Source: Anisakis pegreffii | Taxonomy: Eukaryota; Nematoda; Chromadorea; Rhabditida; Anisakidae | DNA length: 64,000 bases | Direction of reading: 5' to 3' | Assembly: GCA_035041965.1 (NCBI GenBank) | Contig: JAPYMA010003064.1 | Location: 1-64,000 of the forward strand | Part shown: positions 28,148 through 37,720 of the stretch, one piece after another | How positions within the stretch are numbered: the stretch's first letter is position 1 | How the letters are laid out: each line of letters starts with the position of its first letter | The notes under the pieces: generated by a model | What the model saw: the letters and a program-made list of their open reading frames with translations, nothing else | Told to the model about the DNA's origin: nothing | Databases searched by the model: none | Translations under genes and position numbers: made by a program

Positions 28148-28230
28148 TCCTGAAAACTATTGTCAATCATTCGATTTTCGGATCCACGATAAAAATTGCA
28201 AAGAGAAATATTCCAGAAGAAAAAGATTAT

Positions 28231-28346
28231 TGCACGGAGTGGGGTTCGAACCCACGCATCGATTACGATACCAGAACACTCAGTTTCTGACGAACGCAGA
28301 AGCATTTTCTTAAGTCTGGCGCCTTAGACCACTCGGCCATCCGTGC
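28231..28346 (-). tRNA. tRNA-Leu(UAA) U19
   Basis: Consensus; second of a UAA pair. Confidence 0.95.
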
Positions 28347-28442
28347 ATGTATATCTGTTCATTTAGGGGAACAATTGCTGAAAAATATCATCAATTCCTC
28401 CTAAAAGAATCCCAGGAAGAAAGAATCCAACACCAAAATGTT

Positions 28443-28559
28443 TGCACGGAGTGGGATTCGAACCCACGCATCGATAACGATACCAGAACGCCCATCCTGC
28501 TTTCTCGCAGGAAGATTGATTCTTGAGTCTGGCGCCTTAGACCACTCGGCCATCCGTGC
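28443..28559 (-). tRNA. tRNA-Leu(CAA) C17
   Basis: Consensus copy. Confidence 0.95.
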
Positions 28560-28642
28560 TCCTGAAAACTATTGTCAATCATTCGATTTTCGGATCCACG
28601 ATAAAAATTGCAAAGAGAAATATTCCAGAAGAAAAAGATTAT

Positions 28643-28758
28643 TGCACGGAGTGGGGTTCGAACCCACGCATCGATTACGATACCAGAACACTCAGTTTCT
28701 GACGAACGCAGAAGCATTTTCTTAAGTCTGGCGCCTTAGACCACTCGGCCATCCGTGC
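28643..28758 (-). tRNA. tRNA-Leu(UAA) U20
   Basis: Consensus copy. Confidence 0.95.
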
Positions 28759-28854
28759 ATGTATATCTGTTCATTTAGGGGAACAATTGCTGAAAAATAT
28801 CATCAATTCCTCCTAAAAGAATCCCAGGAAGAAAGAATCCAACACCAAAATGTT

Positions 28855-28971
28855 TGCACGGAGTGGGATTCGAACCCACGCATCGATAACGATACCAGAA
28901 CGCCCATCCTGCTTTCTCGCAGGAAGATTGATTCTTGAGTCTGGCGCCTTAGACCACTCGGCCATCCGGGC
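28855..28971 (-). tRNA. tRNA-Leu(CAA) C18, acceptor-stem mismatch
   Basis: Full length with an intact anticodon, but the 5' strand reads GCCCGGA, mispairing the third acceptor base pair. Function doubtful. Confidence 0.65.
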
Positions 28972-29054
28972 TCCTGAAAACTATTGTCAATCATTCGATT
29001 TTCGGATCCACGATAAAAATTGCAAAGTGAAATATTCCAGAAGAAAAGGATTAT

Positions 29055-29123
29055 TGCACGGAGTGGGGTTCGAACCCACGCATCGATCACGTCTGGCGCC
29101 TTAGACAACTCGGCCATCCGTGC
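29055..29123 (-). pseudogene. tRNA-Leu(UAA) U21, internal deletion
   Basis: Only 69 bp remain: acceptor, T arm and D arm are kept, but the anticodon loop, intron and variable-arm side are deleted. Confidence 0.85.
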
Positions 29124-29206
29124 TCCTGAAAACTATTGTCAGTCATTCCATTTTCGGATCCACGATAAAAGTTGCAAAGAGAAATATTCCAGAAGATAAA
29201 GGTTGT

Positions 29207-29323
29207 TGCACGGAGTGGAGGTTCGAACCACGCATCGATTGACGATACCAGAACACTCAGTTTCCGGCGAACGCAGAAGCATTTGCTTAAGTCTGGCGCC
29301 TTAGACCACTCGGCCATCCGTGC
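29207..29323 (-). pseudogene. tRNA-Leu(UAA) U22, damaged T arm
   Basis: Insertions and deletions in the T stem and next to the variable arm, plus several substitutions in the intron. The anticodon is still UAA. Confidence 0.65.
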
Positions 29324-29419
29324 ATGTATATCTGTTCATTTCGGTTAACAATTGCTGAAAAATATCATCAATTCCTCCTAAAAGAATCCCAGGAAGAAAG
29401 AATCCAACACCAAAATGTT

Positions 29420-29536
29420 TGCACGGAGTGGGATTCGAACCCACGCATCGATAACGATACCAGAACGCCCATCCTGCTTTCTCGCAGGAAGATTGATTCT
29501 TGAGTCTGGCGCCTTAGACCACTCGGCCATCCGTGC
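29420..29536 (-). tRNA. tRNA-Leu(CAA) C19
   Basis: Consensus copy. Confidence 0.95.
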
Positions 29537-29619
29537 TCCTGAAAACTATTGTCAATCATTCGATTTTCGGATCCACGATAAAAATTGCAAAGAGAAATAT
29601 TCCAGAAGAAAAAGATTAT

Positions 29620-29735
29620 TGCACGGAGTGGGGTTCGAACCCACGCATCGATTACGATACCAGAACACTCAGTTTCTGACGAACGCAGAAGCATTTTCTT
29701 AAGTCTGGCGCCTTAGACCACTCGGCCATCCGTGC
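29620..29735 (-). tRNA. tRNA-Leu(UAA) U23
   Basis: Consensus; first of a UAA pair. Confidence 0.95.
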
Positions 29736-29818
29736 TCCTGAAAACTATTGTCAATCATTCGATTTTCGGATCCACGATAAAAATTGCAAAGAGAAATATT
29801 CCAGAAGAAAAAGATTAT

Positions 29819-29934
29819 TGCACGGAGTGGGGTTCGAACCCACGCATCGATTACGATACCAGAACACTCAGTTTCTGACGAACGCAGAAGCATTTTCTTA
29901 AGTCTGGCGCCTTAGACCACTCGGCCATCCGTGC
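29819..29934 (-). tRNA. tRNA-Leu(UAA) U24
   Basis: Consensus; second of a UAA pair. Confidence 0.95.
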
Positions 29935-30030
29935 ATGTATATCTGTTCATTTAGGGGAACAATTGCTGAAAAATATCATCAATTCCTCCTAAAAGAATCC
30001 CAGGAAGAAAGAATCCAACACCAAAATGTT

Positions 30031-30147
30031 TGCACGGAGTGGGATTCGAACCCACGCATCGATAACGATACCAGAACGCCCATCCTGCTTTCTCGCAGGA
30101 AGATTGATTCTTGAGTCTGGCGCCTTAGACCACTCGGCCATCCGTGC
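30031..30147 (-). tRNA. tRNA-Leu(CAA) C20
   Basis: Consensus copy. Confidence 0.95.
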
Positions 30148-30230
30148 TCCTGAAAACTATTGTCAATCATTCGATTTTCGGATCCACGATAAAAATTGCA
30201 AAGAGAAATATTCCAGAAGAAAAAGATTAT

Positions 30231-30346
30231 TGCACGGAGTGGGGTTCGAACCCACGCATCGATTACGATACCAGAACACTCAGTTTCTGACGAACGCAGA
30301 AGCATTTTCTTAAGTCTGGCGCCTTAGACCACTCGGCCATCCGTGC
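30231..30346 (-). tRNA. tRNA-Leu(UAA) U25
   Basis: Consensus copy. Confidence 0.95.
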
Positions 30347-30442
30347 ATGTATATCTGTTCATTTAGGGGAACAATTGCTGAAAAATATCATCAATTCCTC
30401 CTAAAAGAATCCCAGGAAGAAAGAATCCAACACCAAAATGTT

Positions 30443-30559
30443 TGCACGGAGTGGGATTCGAACCCACGCATCGATAACGATACCAGAACGCCCATCCTGC
30501 TTTCTCGCAGGAAGATTGATTCTTGAGTCTGGCGCCTTAGACCACTCGGCCATCCGTGC
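30443..30559 (-). tRNA. tRNA-Leu(CAA) C21
   Basis: Consensus copy. Confidence 0.95.
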
Positions 30560-30642
30560 TCCTGAAAACTATTGTCAATCATTCGATTTTCGGATCCACG
30601 ATAAAAATTGCAAAGAGAAATATTCCAGAAGAAAAAGATTAT

Positions 30643-30758
30643 TGCACGGAGTGGGGTTCGAACCCACGCATCGATTACGATACCAGAACACTCAGTTTCT
30701 GACGAACGCAGAAGCATTTTCTTAAGTCTGGCGCCTTAGACCACTCGGCCATCCGTGC
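30643..30758 (-). tRNA. tRNA-Leu(UAA) U26
   Basis: Consensus copy. Confidence 0.95.
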
Positions 30759-30854
30759 ATGTATATCTGTTCATTTAGGGGAACAATTGCTGAAAAATAT
30801 CATCAATTCCTCCTAAAAGAATCCCAGGAAGAAAGAATCCAACACCAAAATGTT

Positions 30855-30971
30855 TGCACGGAGTGGGATTCGAACCCACGCATCGATAACGATACCAGAA
30901 CGCCCATCCTGCTTTCTCGCAGGAAGATTGATTCTTGAGTCTGGCGCCTTAGACCACTCGGCCATCCGTGC
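30855..30971 (-). tRNA. tRNA-Leu(CAA) C22, recombinant flank
   Basis: Gene is consensus, but its 5' flank is spacer B instead of spacer A and the expected UAA partner is missing. This is the product of a crossover in the shared 5' half of the two gene types. Confidence 0.95.
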
Positions 30972-31067
30972 ATGTATATCTGTTCATTTAGGGGAACAAT
31001 TGCTGAAAAATATCATCAATTCCTCCTAAAAGAATCCCAGGAAGAAAGAATCCAACACCAAAATGTT

Positions 31068-31184
31068 TGCACGGAGTGGGATTCGAACCCACGCATCGAT
31101 AACGATACCAGAACGCCCATCCTGCTTTCTCGCAGGAAGATTGATTCTTGAGTCTGGCGCCTTAGACCACTCGGCCATCCGTGC
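31068..31184 (-). tRNA. tRNA-Leu(CAA) C23
   Basis: Consensus copy. Confidence 0.95.
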
Positions 31185-31267
31185 TCCTGAAAACTATTGT
31201 CAATCATTCGATTTTCGGATCCACGATAAAAATTGCAAAGAGAAATATTCCAGAAGAAAAAGATTAT

Positions 31268-31383
31268 TGCACGGAGTGGGGTTCGAACCCACGCATCGAT
31301 TACGATACCAGAACACTCAGTTTCTGACGAACGCAGAAGCATTTTCTTAAGTCTGGCGCCTTAGACCACTCGGCCATCCGTGC
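31268..31383 (-). tRNA. tRNA-Leu(UAA) U27
   Basis: Consensus copy. Confidence 0.95.
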
Positions 31384-31479
31384 ATGTATATCTGTTCATT
31401 TAGGGGAACAATTGCTGAAAAATATCATCAATTCCTCCTAAAAGAATCCCAGGAAGAAAGAATCCAACACCAAAATGTT

Positions 31480-31596
31480 TGCACGGAGTGGGATTCGAAC
31501 CCACGCATCGATAACGATACCAGAACGCCCATCCTGCTTTCTCGCAGGAAGATTGATTCTTGAGTCTGGCGCCTTAGACCACTCGGCCATCCGTGC
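31480..31596 (-). tRNA. tRNA-Leu(CAA) C24
   Basis: Consensus copy. Confidence 0.95.
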
Positions 31597-31679
31597 TCCT
31601 GAAAACTATTGTCAATCATTCGATTTTCGGATCCACGATAAAAATTGCAAAGAGAAATATTCCAGAAGAAAAAGATTAT

Positions 31680-31795
31680 TGCACGGAGTGGGGTTCGAAC
31701 CCACGCATCGATTACGATACCAGAACACTCAGTTTCTGACGAACGCAGAAGCATTTTCTTAAGTCTGGCGCCTTAGACCACTCGGCCATCCGTGC
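31680..31795 (-). tRNA. tRNA-Leu(UAA) U28
   Basis: Consensus; first of a UAA pair. Confidence 0.95.
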
Positions 31796-31878
31796 TCCTG
31801 AAAACTATTGTCAATCATTCGATTTTCGGATCCACGATAAAAATTGCAAAGAGAAATATTCCAGAAGAAAAAGATTAT

Positions 31879-31994
31879 TGCACGGAGTGGGGTTCGAACC
31901 CACGCATCGATTACGATACCAGAACACTCAGTTTCTGACGAACGCAGAAGCATTTTCTTAAGTCTGGCGCCTTAGACCACTCGGCCATCCGTGC
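31879..31994 (-). tRNA. tRNA-Leu(UAA) U29
   Basis: Consensus; second of a UAA pair. Confidence 0.95.
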
Positions 31995-32091
31995 ATGTAT
32001 ATCTGTTCATTTAGGGGAACAATTGCTGAAAAATATCATCAATTCCTCCTAAAAGAATCCCAGGAAGAAACGAATCCAACACCAAAATGTT

Positions 32092-32137
32092 TGCACGGAG
32101 TGGGATTCGAAGCCACGCATCGATAACGATACCAAGA
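32092..32137 (-). pseudogene. tRNA-Leu(CAA) C25, 3'-half fragment
   Basis: Only the T-arm and variable-arm side remains, with a substitution in the T stem. The 5' half and nearly all of spacer A are deleted. Confidence 0.8.
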
Positions 32138-32153
32138 ACGAAGAAAAAGATTA

Positions 32154-32271
32154 TCGCCACGGACGGGGTTCGGAACCCACGCATCGATTACGATACCAGA
32201 ACACTCAGTTTCTGACGAACGCAGAAGCATTTTCTTAAGTCTGGCGCCTTAGACCACTCGGCCATCCGTGC
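32154..32271 (-). pseudogene. tRNA-Leu(UAA) U30, damaged 3' end
   Basis: 5' half and UAA anticodon intact, but the acceptor 3' strand and T arm carry several small insertions and substitutions. Confidence 0.7.
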
Positions 32272-32367
32272 ATGTATATCTGTTCATTTAGGGGAACAAT
32301 TGCTGAAAAATATCATCAATTCCTCCTAAATGAATCCCAGGAAGAAAGAATCCAACACCAAAATGTT

Positions 32368-32484
32368 TGCACGGAGTGGGATTCGAACCCACGCATCGAT
32401 AACGATACCAGAACGCCCATCCTGCTTTCTCGCAGGAAGATTGATTCTTGAGTCTGGCGCCTTAGACCACTCGGCCATCCGTGC
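32368..32484 (-). tRNA. tRNA-Leu(CAA) C26
   Basis: Consensus copy. Confidence 0.95.
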
Positions 32485-32567
32485 TCCTGAAAACTATTGT
32501 CAATCATTCGATTTTCGGATCCACGATAAAAATTGCAAAGAGAAATATTCCAGAAGAAAAAGATTAT

Positions 32568-32683
32568 TGCACGGAGTGGGGTTCGAACCCACGCATCGAT
32601 TACGATACCAGAACACTCAGTTTCTGACGAACGCAGAAGCATTTTCTTAAGTCTGGCGCCTTAGACCACTCGGCCATCCGTGC
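32568..32683 (-). tRNA. tRNA-Leu(UAA) U31
   Basis: Consensus copy. Confidence 0.95.
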
Positions 32684-32779
32684 ATGTATATCTGTTCATT
32701 TAGGGGAACAATTGCTGAAAAATATCATCAATTCCTCCTAAAAGAATCCCAGGAAGAAGGAATCCAACACCAAAATGTT

Positions 32780-32896
32780 TGCACGGAGTGGGATTCGAAC
32801 CCACGCATCGATAACGATACCAGAACGCCCATCCTGCTTTCTCGCAGGAAGATTGATTCTTGAGTCTGGCGCCTTAGACCACTCGGCCATCCGTGC
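32780..32896 (-). tRNA. tRNA-Leu(CAA) C27
   Basis: Consensus gene with the TTGTGAATC spacer-A variant. Confidence 0.95.
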
Positions 32897-32980
32897 TCCT
32901 GAAAACTATTGTGAATCATTCGATTTTCGGATCCACGATAAAAATTGCAAAAGAGAAATATTCCAGAAGAAAAAGATTAT

Positions 32981-33088
32981 TGCTCGTGAGTGGGTTCTGA
33001 ACCCGCGCATCGATTACGACAGCCATGAACACCCAGTTTCTGACGAACGCAGTAAGTCTGGCGCCTTAGACCACTCGGCCATCCGTGC
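32981..33088 (-). pseudogene. tRNA-Leu(UAA) U32, decayed
   Basis: Acceptor, T arm and variable arm carry many changes, and a deletion removes part of the intron at the anticodon side. Confidence 0.8.
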
Positions 33089-33184
33089 ATGTATATCTGT
33101 TCATTTAGGGGAACAATTGCTGAAAAATATCATCAATTCCTCCTAAAAGAATCCCAGGAAGAAAGAATCCAACACCAAAATGTT

Positions 33185-33301
33185 TGCACGGAGTGGGATT
33201 CGAACCCACGCATCGATAACGATACCAGAACGCCCATCCTGCTTTCTCGCAGGAAGATTGATTCTTGAGTCTGGCGCCTTAGACCACTCGGCCATCCGTG
33301 C
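33185..33301 (-). tRNA. tRNA-Leu(CAA) C28
   Basis: Consensus copy. Confidence 0.95.
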
Positions 33302-33384
33302 TCCTGAAAACTATTGTCAATCATTCGATTTTCGGATCCACGATAAAAATTGCAAAGAGAAATATTCCAGAAGAAAAAGATTAT

Positions 33385-33500
33385 TGCACGGAGTGGGGTT
33401 CGAACCCACGCATCGATTACGATACCAGAACACTCAGTTTCTGACGAACGCAGAAGCATTTTCTTAAGTCTGGCGCCTTAGACCACTCGGCCATCCGTGC
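33385..33500 (-). tRNA. tRNA-Leu(UAA) U33
   Basis: Consensus copy. Confidence 0.95.
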
Positions 33501-33596
33501 ATGTATATCTGTTCATTTAGGGGAACAATTGCTGAAAAATATCATCAATTCCTCCTAAAAGAATCCCAGGAAGAAAGAATCCAACACCAAAATGTT

Positions 33597-33713
33597 TGCA
33601 CGGAGTGGGATTCGAACCCACGCATCGATAACGATACCAGAACGCCCATCCTGCTTTCTCGCAGGAAGATTGATTCTTGAGTCTGGCGCCTTAGACCACT
33701 CGGCCATCCGTGC
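33597..33713 (-). tRNA. tRNA-Leu(CAA) C29
   Basis: Consensus copy. Confidence 0.95.
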
Positions 33714-33796
33714 TCCTGAAAACTATTGTCAATCATTCGATTTTCGGATCCACGATAAAAATTGCAAAGAGAAATATTCCAGAAGAAAAAGATTAT

Positions 33797-33912
33797 TGCA
33801 CGGAGTGGGGTTCGAACCCACGCATCGATTACGATACCAGAACACTCAGTTTCTGACGAACGCAGAAGCATTTTCTTAAGTCTGGCGCCTTAGACCACTC
33901 GGCCATCCGTGC
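33797..33912 (-). tRNA. tRNA-Leu(UAA) U34
   Basis: Consensus; first of a UAA pair. Confidence 0.95.
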
Positions 33913-33995
33913 TCCTGAAAACTATTGTCAATCATTCGATTTTCGGATCCACGATAAAAATTGCAAAGAGAAATATTCCAGAAGAAAAAGATTAT

Positions 33996-34111
33996 TGCAC
34001 GGAGTGGGGTTCGAACCCACGCATCGATTACGATACCAGAACACTCAGTTTCTGACGAACGCAGAAGCATTTTCTTAAGTCTGGCGCCTTAGACCACTCG
34101 GCCATCCGTGC
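33996..34111 (-). tRNA. tRNA-Leu(UAA) U35
   Basis: Consensus; second of a UAA pair. Confidence 0.95.
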
Positions 34112-34207
34112 ATGTATATCTGTTCATTTAGGGGAACAATTGCTGAAAAATATCATCAATTCCTCCTAAATGAATCCCAGGAAGAAAGAATCCAACACCA
34201 AAATGTT

Positions 34208-34331
34208 TGCACGGAGTGGGATTCGAACCCACGCCATCGATGACGATACCAGAACGCCCATCCTGCTACTCTCGCAGGAGAGATCGATTCTGCGGAAGGT
34301 CTGGCGCCTCAGACCACTCGGCCATCCGTGC
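34208..34331 (-). pseudogene. tRNA-Leu(CAA) C30, decayed
   Basis: Insertions in the variable arm and intron and substitutions across the anticodon loop, so the CAA anticodon is lost. Confidence 0.8.
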
Positions 34332-34408
34332 TCTGAAAACTATTGTCAATCACGTTCGTTTTCGGATCCACGATAAAATTGCAAAGAGAAATATTCAGAA
34401 AAAGATTG

Positions 34409-34525
34409 TGCACTGGAGTGGGGTTCGAACCCACGCATCGATTACGATACCAGAACACTCAGTTTCTGACGAACGCAGAAGCATTTTCTTAAGTCTGGCG
34501 CCTTAGACCACTCGGCCATCCGTGC
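34409..34525 (-). pseudogene. tRNA-Leu(UAA) U36, acceptor insertion
   Basis: One extra base inside the acceptor 3' strand; the rest, including the UAA anticodon and intron, is consensus. May retain partial function. Confidence 0.5.
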
Positions 34526-34621
34526 ATGTATATCTGTTCATTTAGGGGAACAATTGCTGAAAAATATCATCAATTCCTCCTAAATGAATCCCAGGAAGAA
34601 AGAATCCAACACCAAAATGTT

Positions 34622-34745
34622 TGCACGGAGTGGGATTCGAACCCACGCATCGATAACGATACCAGAACGCCCATCCTGCTTTCTCGCAGGAAGCAGGAAG
34701 ATTGATTCTTGAGTCTGGCGCCTTAGACCACTCGGCCATCCGTGC
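34622..34745 (-). tRNA. tRNA-Leu(CAA) C31, longer intron
   Basis: Exons are consensus; a 7-bp tandem duplication (CAGGAAG type) lengthens the intron. Confidence 0.85.
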
Positions 34746-34827
34746 TCCTGAAAACTATTGTCAATCATTCGATTTTCGGATCCACGATAAAAATTGCAAG
34801 AGAAATATTCCAGAAGAAAAAGATTAT

Positions 34828-34943
34828 TGCACGGAGTGGGGTTCGAACCCACGCATCGATTACGATACCAGAACACTCAGTTTCTGACGAACGCAGAAGC
34901 ATTTTCTTAAGTCTGGCGCCTTAGACCACTCGGCCATCCGTGC
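34828..34943 (-). tRNA. tRNA-Leu(UAA) U37
   Basis: Consensus copy. Confidence 0.95.
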
Positions 34944-35039
34944 ATGTATATCTGTTCATTTAGGGGAACAATTGCTGAAAAATATCATCAATTCCTCCTA
35001 AAAGAATCCCAGGAAGAAAGAATCCAACACCAAAATGTT

Positions 35040-35156
35040 TGCACGGAGTGGGATTCGAACCCACGCATCGATAACGATACCAGAACGCCCATCCTGCTTT
35101 CTCGCAGGAAGATTGATTCTTGAGTCTGGCGCCTTAGACCACTCGGCCATCCGTGC
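35040..35156 (-). tRNA. tRNA-Leu(CAA) C32
   Basis: Consensus copy. Confidence 0.95.
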
Positions 35157-35239
35157 TCCTGAAAACTATTGTCAATCATTCGATTTTCGGATCCACGATA
35201 AAAATTGCAAAGAGAAATATTCCAGAAGAAAAAGATTAT

Positions 35240-35355
35240 TGCACGGAGTGGGGTTCGAACCCACGCATCGATTACGATACCAGAACACTCAGTTTCTGAC
35301 GAACGCAGAAGCATTTTCTTAAGTCTGGCGCCTTAGACCACTCGGCCATCCGTGC
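35240..35355 (-). tRNA. tRNA-Leu(UAA) U38
   Basis: Consensus copy. Confidence 0.95.
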
Positions 35356-35451
35356 ATGTATATCTGTTCATTTCGGTTAACAATTGCTGAAAAATATCAT
35401 CAATTCCTCCTAAAAGAATCCCAGGAAGAAAGAATCCAACACCAAAATGTT

Positions 35452-35568
35452 TGCACGGAGTGGGATTCGAACCCACGCATCGATAACGATACCAGAACGC
35501 CCATCCTGCTTTCTCGCAGGAAGATTGATTCTTGAGTCTGGCGCCTTAGACCACTCGGCCATCCGTGC
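35452..35568 (-). tRNA. tRNA-Leu(CAA) C33
   Basis: Consensus copy. Confidence 0.95.
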
Positions 35569-35651
35569 TCCTGAAAACTATTGTCAATCATTCGATTTTC
35601 GGATCCACGATAAAAATTGCAAAGAGAAATATTCCAGAAGAAAAAGATTAT

Positions 35652-35765
35652 TGCACGGAGTGGGTTCGAACCCACGCATCGATTACGATACCAGAACACT
35701 CAGTTTTGCCGAACGCAGAAGCATTTTTCTAAGTCTGGCGCCTTAGACCACTCGGCCATCCGTGC
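35652..35765 (-). pseudogene. UAA-type copy U39 with UAG anticodon and short T loop
   Basis: The loop reads CT-TAG-A after small indels, one base is missing from the T loop, and the intron is altered. First of a UAA pair. Probably non-functional. Confidence 0.6.
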
Positions 35766-35848
35766 TCCTGAAAACTATTGTCAATCATTCGATTTTCGGA
35801 TCCACGATAAAAATTGCAAAGAGAAATATTCCAGAAGAAAAAGATTAT

Positions 35849-35964
35849 TGCACGGAGTGGGGTTCGAACCCACGCATCGATTACGATACCAGAACACTCA
35901 GTTTCTGACGAACGCAGAAGCATTTTCTTAAGTCTGGCGCCTTAGACCACTCGGCCATCCGTGC
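35849..35964 (-). tRNA. tRNA-Leu(UAA) U40
   Basis: Consensus; second of a UAA pair. Confidence 0.95.
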
Positions 35965-36060
35965 ATGTATATCTGTTCATTTCGGGGAACAATTGCTGAA
36001 AAATATCATCAATTCCTCCTAAAAGAATCCCAGGAAGAAAGAATCCAACACCAAAATGTT

Positions 36061-36177
36061 TGCACGGAGTGGGATTCGAACCCACGCATCGATAACGATA
36101 CCAGAACGCCCATCCTGCTTTCTCGCAGGAAGATTGATTCTTGAGTCTGGCGCCTTAGACCACTCGGCCATCCGTGC
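36061..36177 (-). tRNA. tRNA-Leu(CAA) C34
   Basis: Consensus copy. Confidence 0.95.
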
Positions 36178-36260
36178 TCCTGAAAACTATTGTCAATCAT
36201 TCGATTTTCGGATCCACGATAAAAATTGCAAAGAGAAATATTCCAGAAGAAAAAGATTAT

Positions 36261-36376
36261 TGCACGGAGTGGGGTTCGAACCCACGCATCGATTACGATA
36301 CCAGAACACTCAGTTTCTGACGAACGCAGAAGCATTTTCTTAAGTCTGGCGCCTTAGACCACTCGGCCATCCGTGC
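36261..36376 (-). tRNA. tRNA-Leu(UAA) U41
   Basis: Consensus copy. Confidence 0.95.
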
Positions 36377-36472
36377 ATGTATATCTGTTCATTTAGGGGA
36401 ACAATTGCTGAAAAATATCATCAATTCCTCCTAAAAGAATCCCAGGAAGAAAGAATCCAACACCAAAATGTT

Positions 36473-36589
36473 TGCACGGAGTGGGATTCGAACCCACGCA
36501 TCGATAACGATACCAGAACGCCCATCCTGCTTTCTCGCAGGAAGATTGATTCTTGAGTCTGGCGCCTTAGACCACTCGGCCATCCGTGC
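36473..36589 (-). tRNA. tRNA-Leu(CAA) C35
   Basis: Consensus copy. Confidence 0.95.
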
Positions 36590-36672
36590 TCCTGAAAACT
36601 ATTGTCAATCATTCGATTTTCGGATCCACGATAAAAATTGCAAAGAGAAATATTCCAGAAGAAAAAGATTAT

Positions 36673-36788
36673 TGCACGGAGTGGGGTTCGAACCCACGCA
36701 TCGATTACGATACCAGAACACTCAGTTTCTGACGAACGCAGAAGCATTTTCTTAAGTCTGGCGCCTTAGACCACTCGGCCATCCGTGC
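36673..36788 (-). tRNA. tRNA-Leu(UAA) U42
   Basis: Consensus copy. Confidence 0.95.
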
Positions 36789-36884
36789 ATGTATATCTGT
36801 TCATTTAGGGGAACAATTGCTGAAAAATATCATCAATTCCTCCTAAAAGAATCCCAGGAAGAAAGAATCCAACACCAAAATGTT

Positions 36885-37001
36885 TGCACGGAGTGGGATT
36901 CGAACCCACGCATCGATAACGATACCAGAACGCCCATCCTGCTTTCTCGCAGGAAGATTGATTCTTGAGTCTGGCGCCTTAGACCACTCGGCCATCCGTG
37001 C
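36885..37001 (-). tRNA. tRNA-Leu(CAA) C36
   Basis: Consensus copy. Confidence 0.95.
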
Positions 37002-37084
37002 TCCTGAAAACTATTGTCAATCATTCGATTTTCGGATCCACGATAAAAATTGCAAAGAGAAATATTCCAGAAGAAAAAGATTAT

Positions 37085-37200
37085 TGCACGGAGTGGGGTT
37101 CGAACCCACGCATCGATTACGATACCAGAACACTCAGTTTCTGACGAACGCAGAAGCATTTTCTTAAGTCTGGCGCCTTAGACCACTCGGCCATCCGTGC
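37085..37200 (-). tRNA. tRNA-Leu(UAA) U43
   Basis: Consensus; last gene before the assembly gap. Confidence 0.95.
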
Positions 37201-37234
37201 ATGTATATCTGTTCATTTAGGGGAACAATTGCTG

Positions 37235-37334
37235 NNNNNNNNNNNNNNNNNNNNNNNNNNNNNNNNNNNNNNNNNNNNNNNNNNNNNNNNNNNNNNNNNN
37301 NNNNNNNNNNNNNNNNNNNNNNNNNNNNNNNNNN
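37235..37334. other. Assembly gap, 100 N
   Basis: Exactly 100 N inside spacer B. About 40 bp would suffice to complete the spacer, so this is a placeholder of unknown true length and may hide further units. Confidence 0.95.
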
Positions 37335-37356
37335 AAGAATCCAACACCAAAATGTT

Positions 37357-37473
37357 TGCACGGAGTGGGATTCGAACCCACGCATCGATAACGATACCAG
37401 AACGCCCATCCTGCTTTCTCGCAGGAAGATTGATTCTTGAGTCTGGCGCCTTAGACCACTCGGCCATCCGTGC
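37357..37473 (-). tRNA. tRNA-Leu(CAA) C37
   Basis: Consensus; first gene after the gap. Confidence 0.95.
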
Positions 37474-37556
37474 TCCTGAAAACTATTGTCAATCATTCGA
37501 TTTTCGGATCCACGATAAAAATTGCAAAGAGAAATATTCCAGAAGAAAAAGATTAT

Positions 37557-37672
37557 TGCACGGAGTGGGGTTCGAACCCACGCATCGATTACGATACCAG
37601 AACACTCAGTTTCTGACGAACGCAGAAGCATTTTCTTAAGTCTGGCGCCTTAGACCACTCGGCCATCCGTGC
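37557..37672 (-). tRNA. tRNA-Leu(UAA) U44
   Basis: Consensus; right-most gene, whose 5' flank is a diverged spacer B. Confidence 0.95.
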
Positions 37673-37720
37673 ATGTTTATCCGTTCATTTAGGGAAGCAA
37701 TTGCTAAAAAATATCAAAAT

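Larger units (their letters stand above)
21094..37720 (-). repeat. Tandem array of tRNA-Leu genes, basic unit 412 bp
   Basis: Unit in + coordinates (example 21863-22274): CAA gene 117 bp, spacer A 83 bp, UAA gene 116 bp, spacer B 96 bp; all genes are on the minus strand. Mature tRNAs are 84 nt with the discriminator and differ at three positions only (wobble base 34, one in the variable arm, one in the T loop). Both have an intron after position 37 (33 nt in CAA, 32 nt in UAA), each with its own hairpin (TCCTGC/GCAGGA; TTCTG/CAGAA). A-box and B-box (GGTTCGAANCC) are intact, and T4 or T5 runs follow the 3' ends as Pol III terminators. Length variants are a 611-bp unit with a second spacer-A+UAA module and one 213-bp unit with CAA only. 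The right edge is a diverged spacer B. Confidence 0.95.

Noticed and set aside
21200..37639. Dozens of identical 95- and 108-codon ORFs on both strands between 21 and 37.6 kb
   Set aside because: They are frames read through tRNA genes and spacers. Their repetition follows the 412-bp array unit, and tRNA secondary structure explains the sequence fully.
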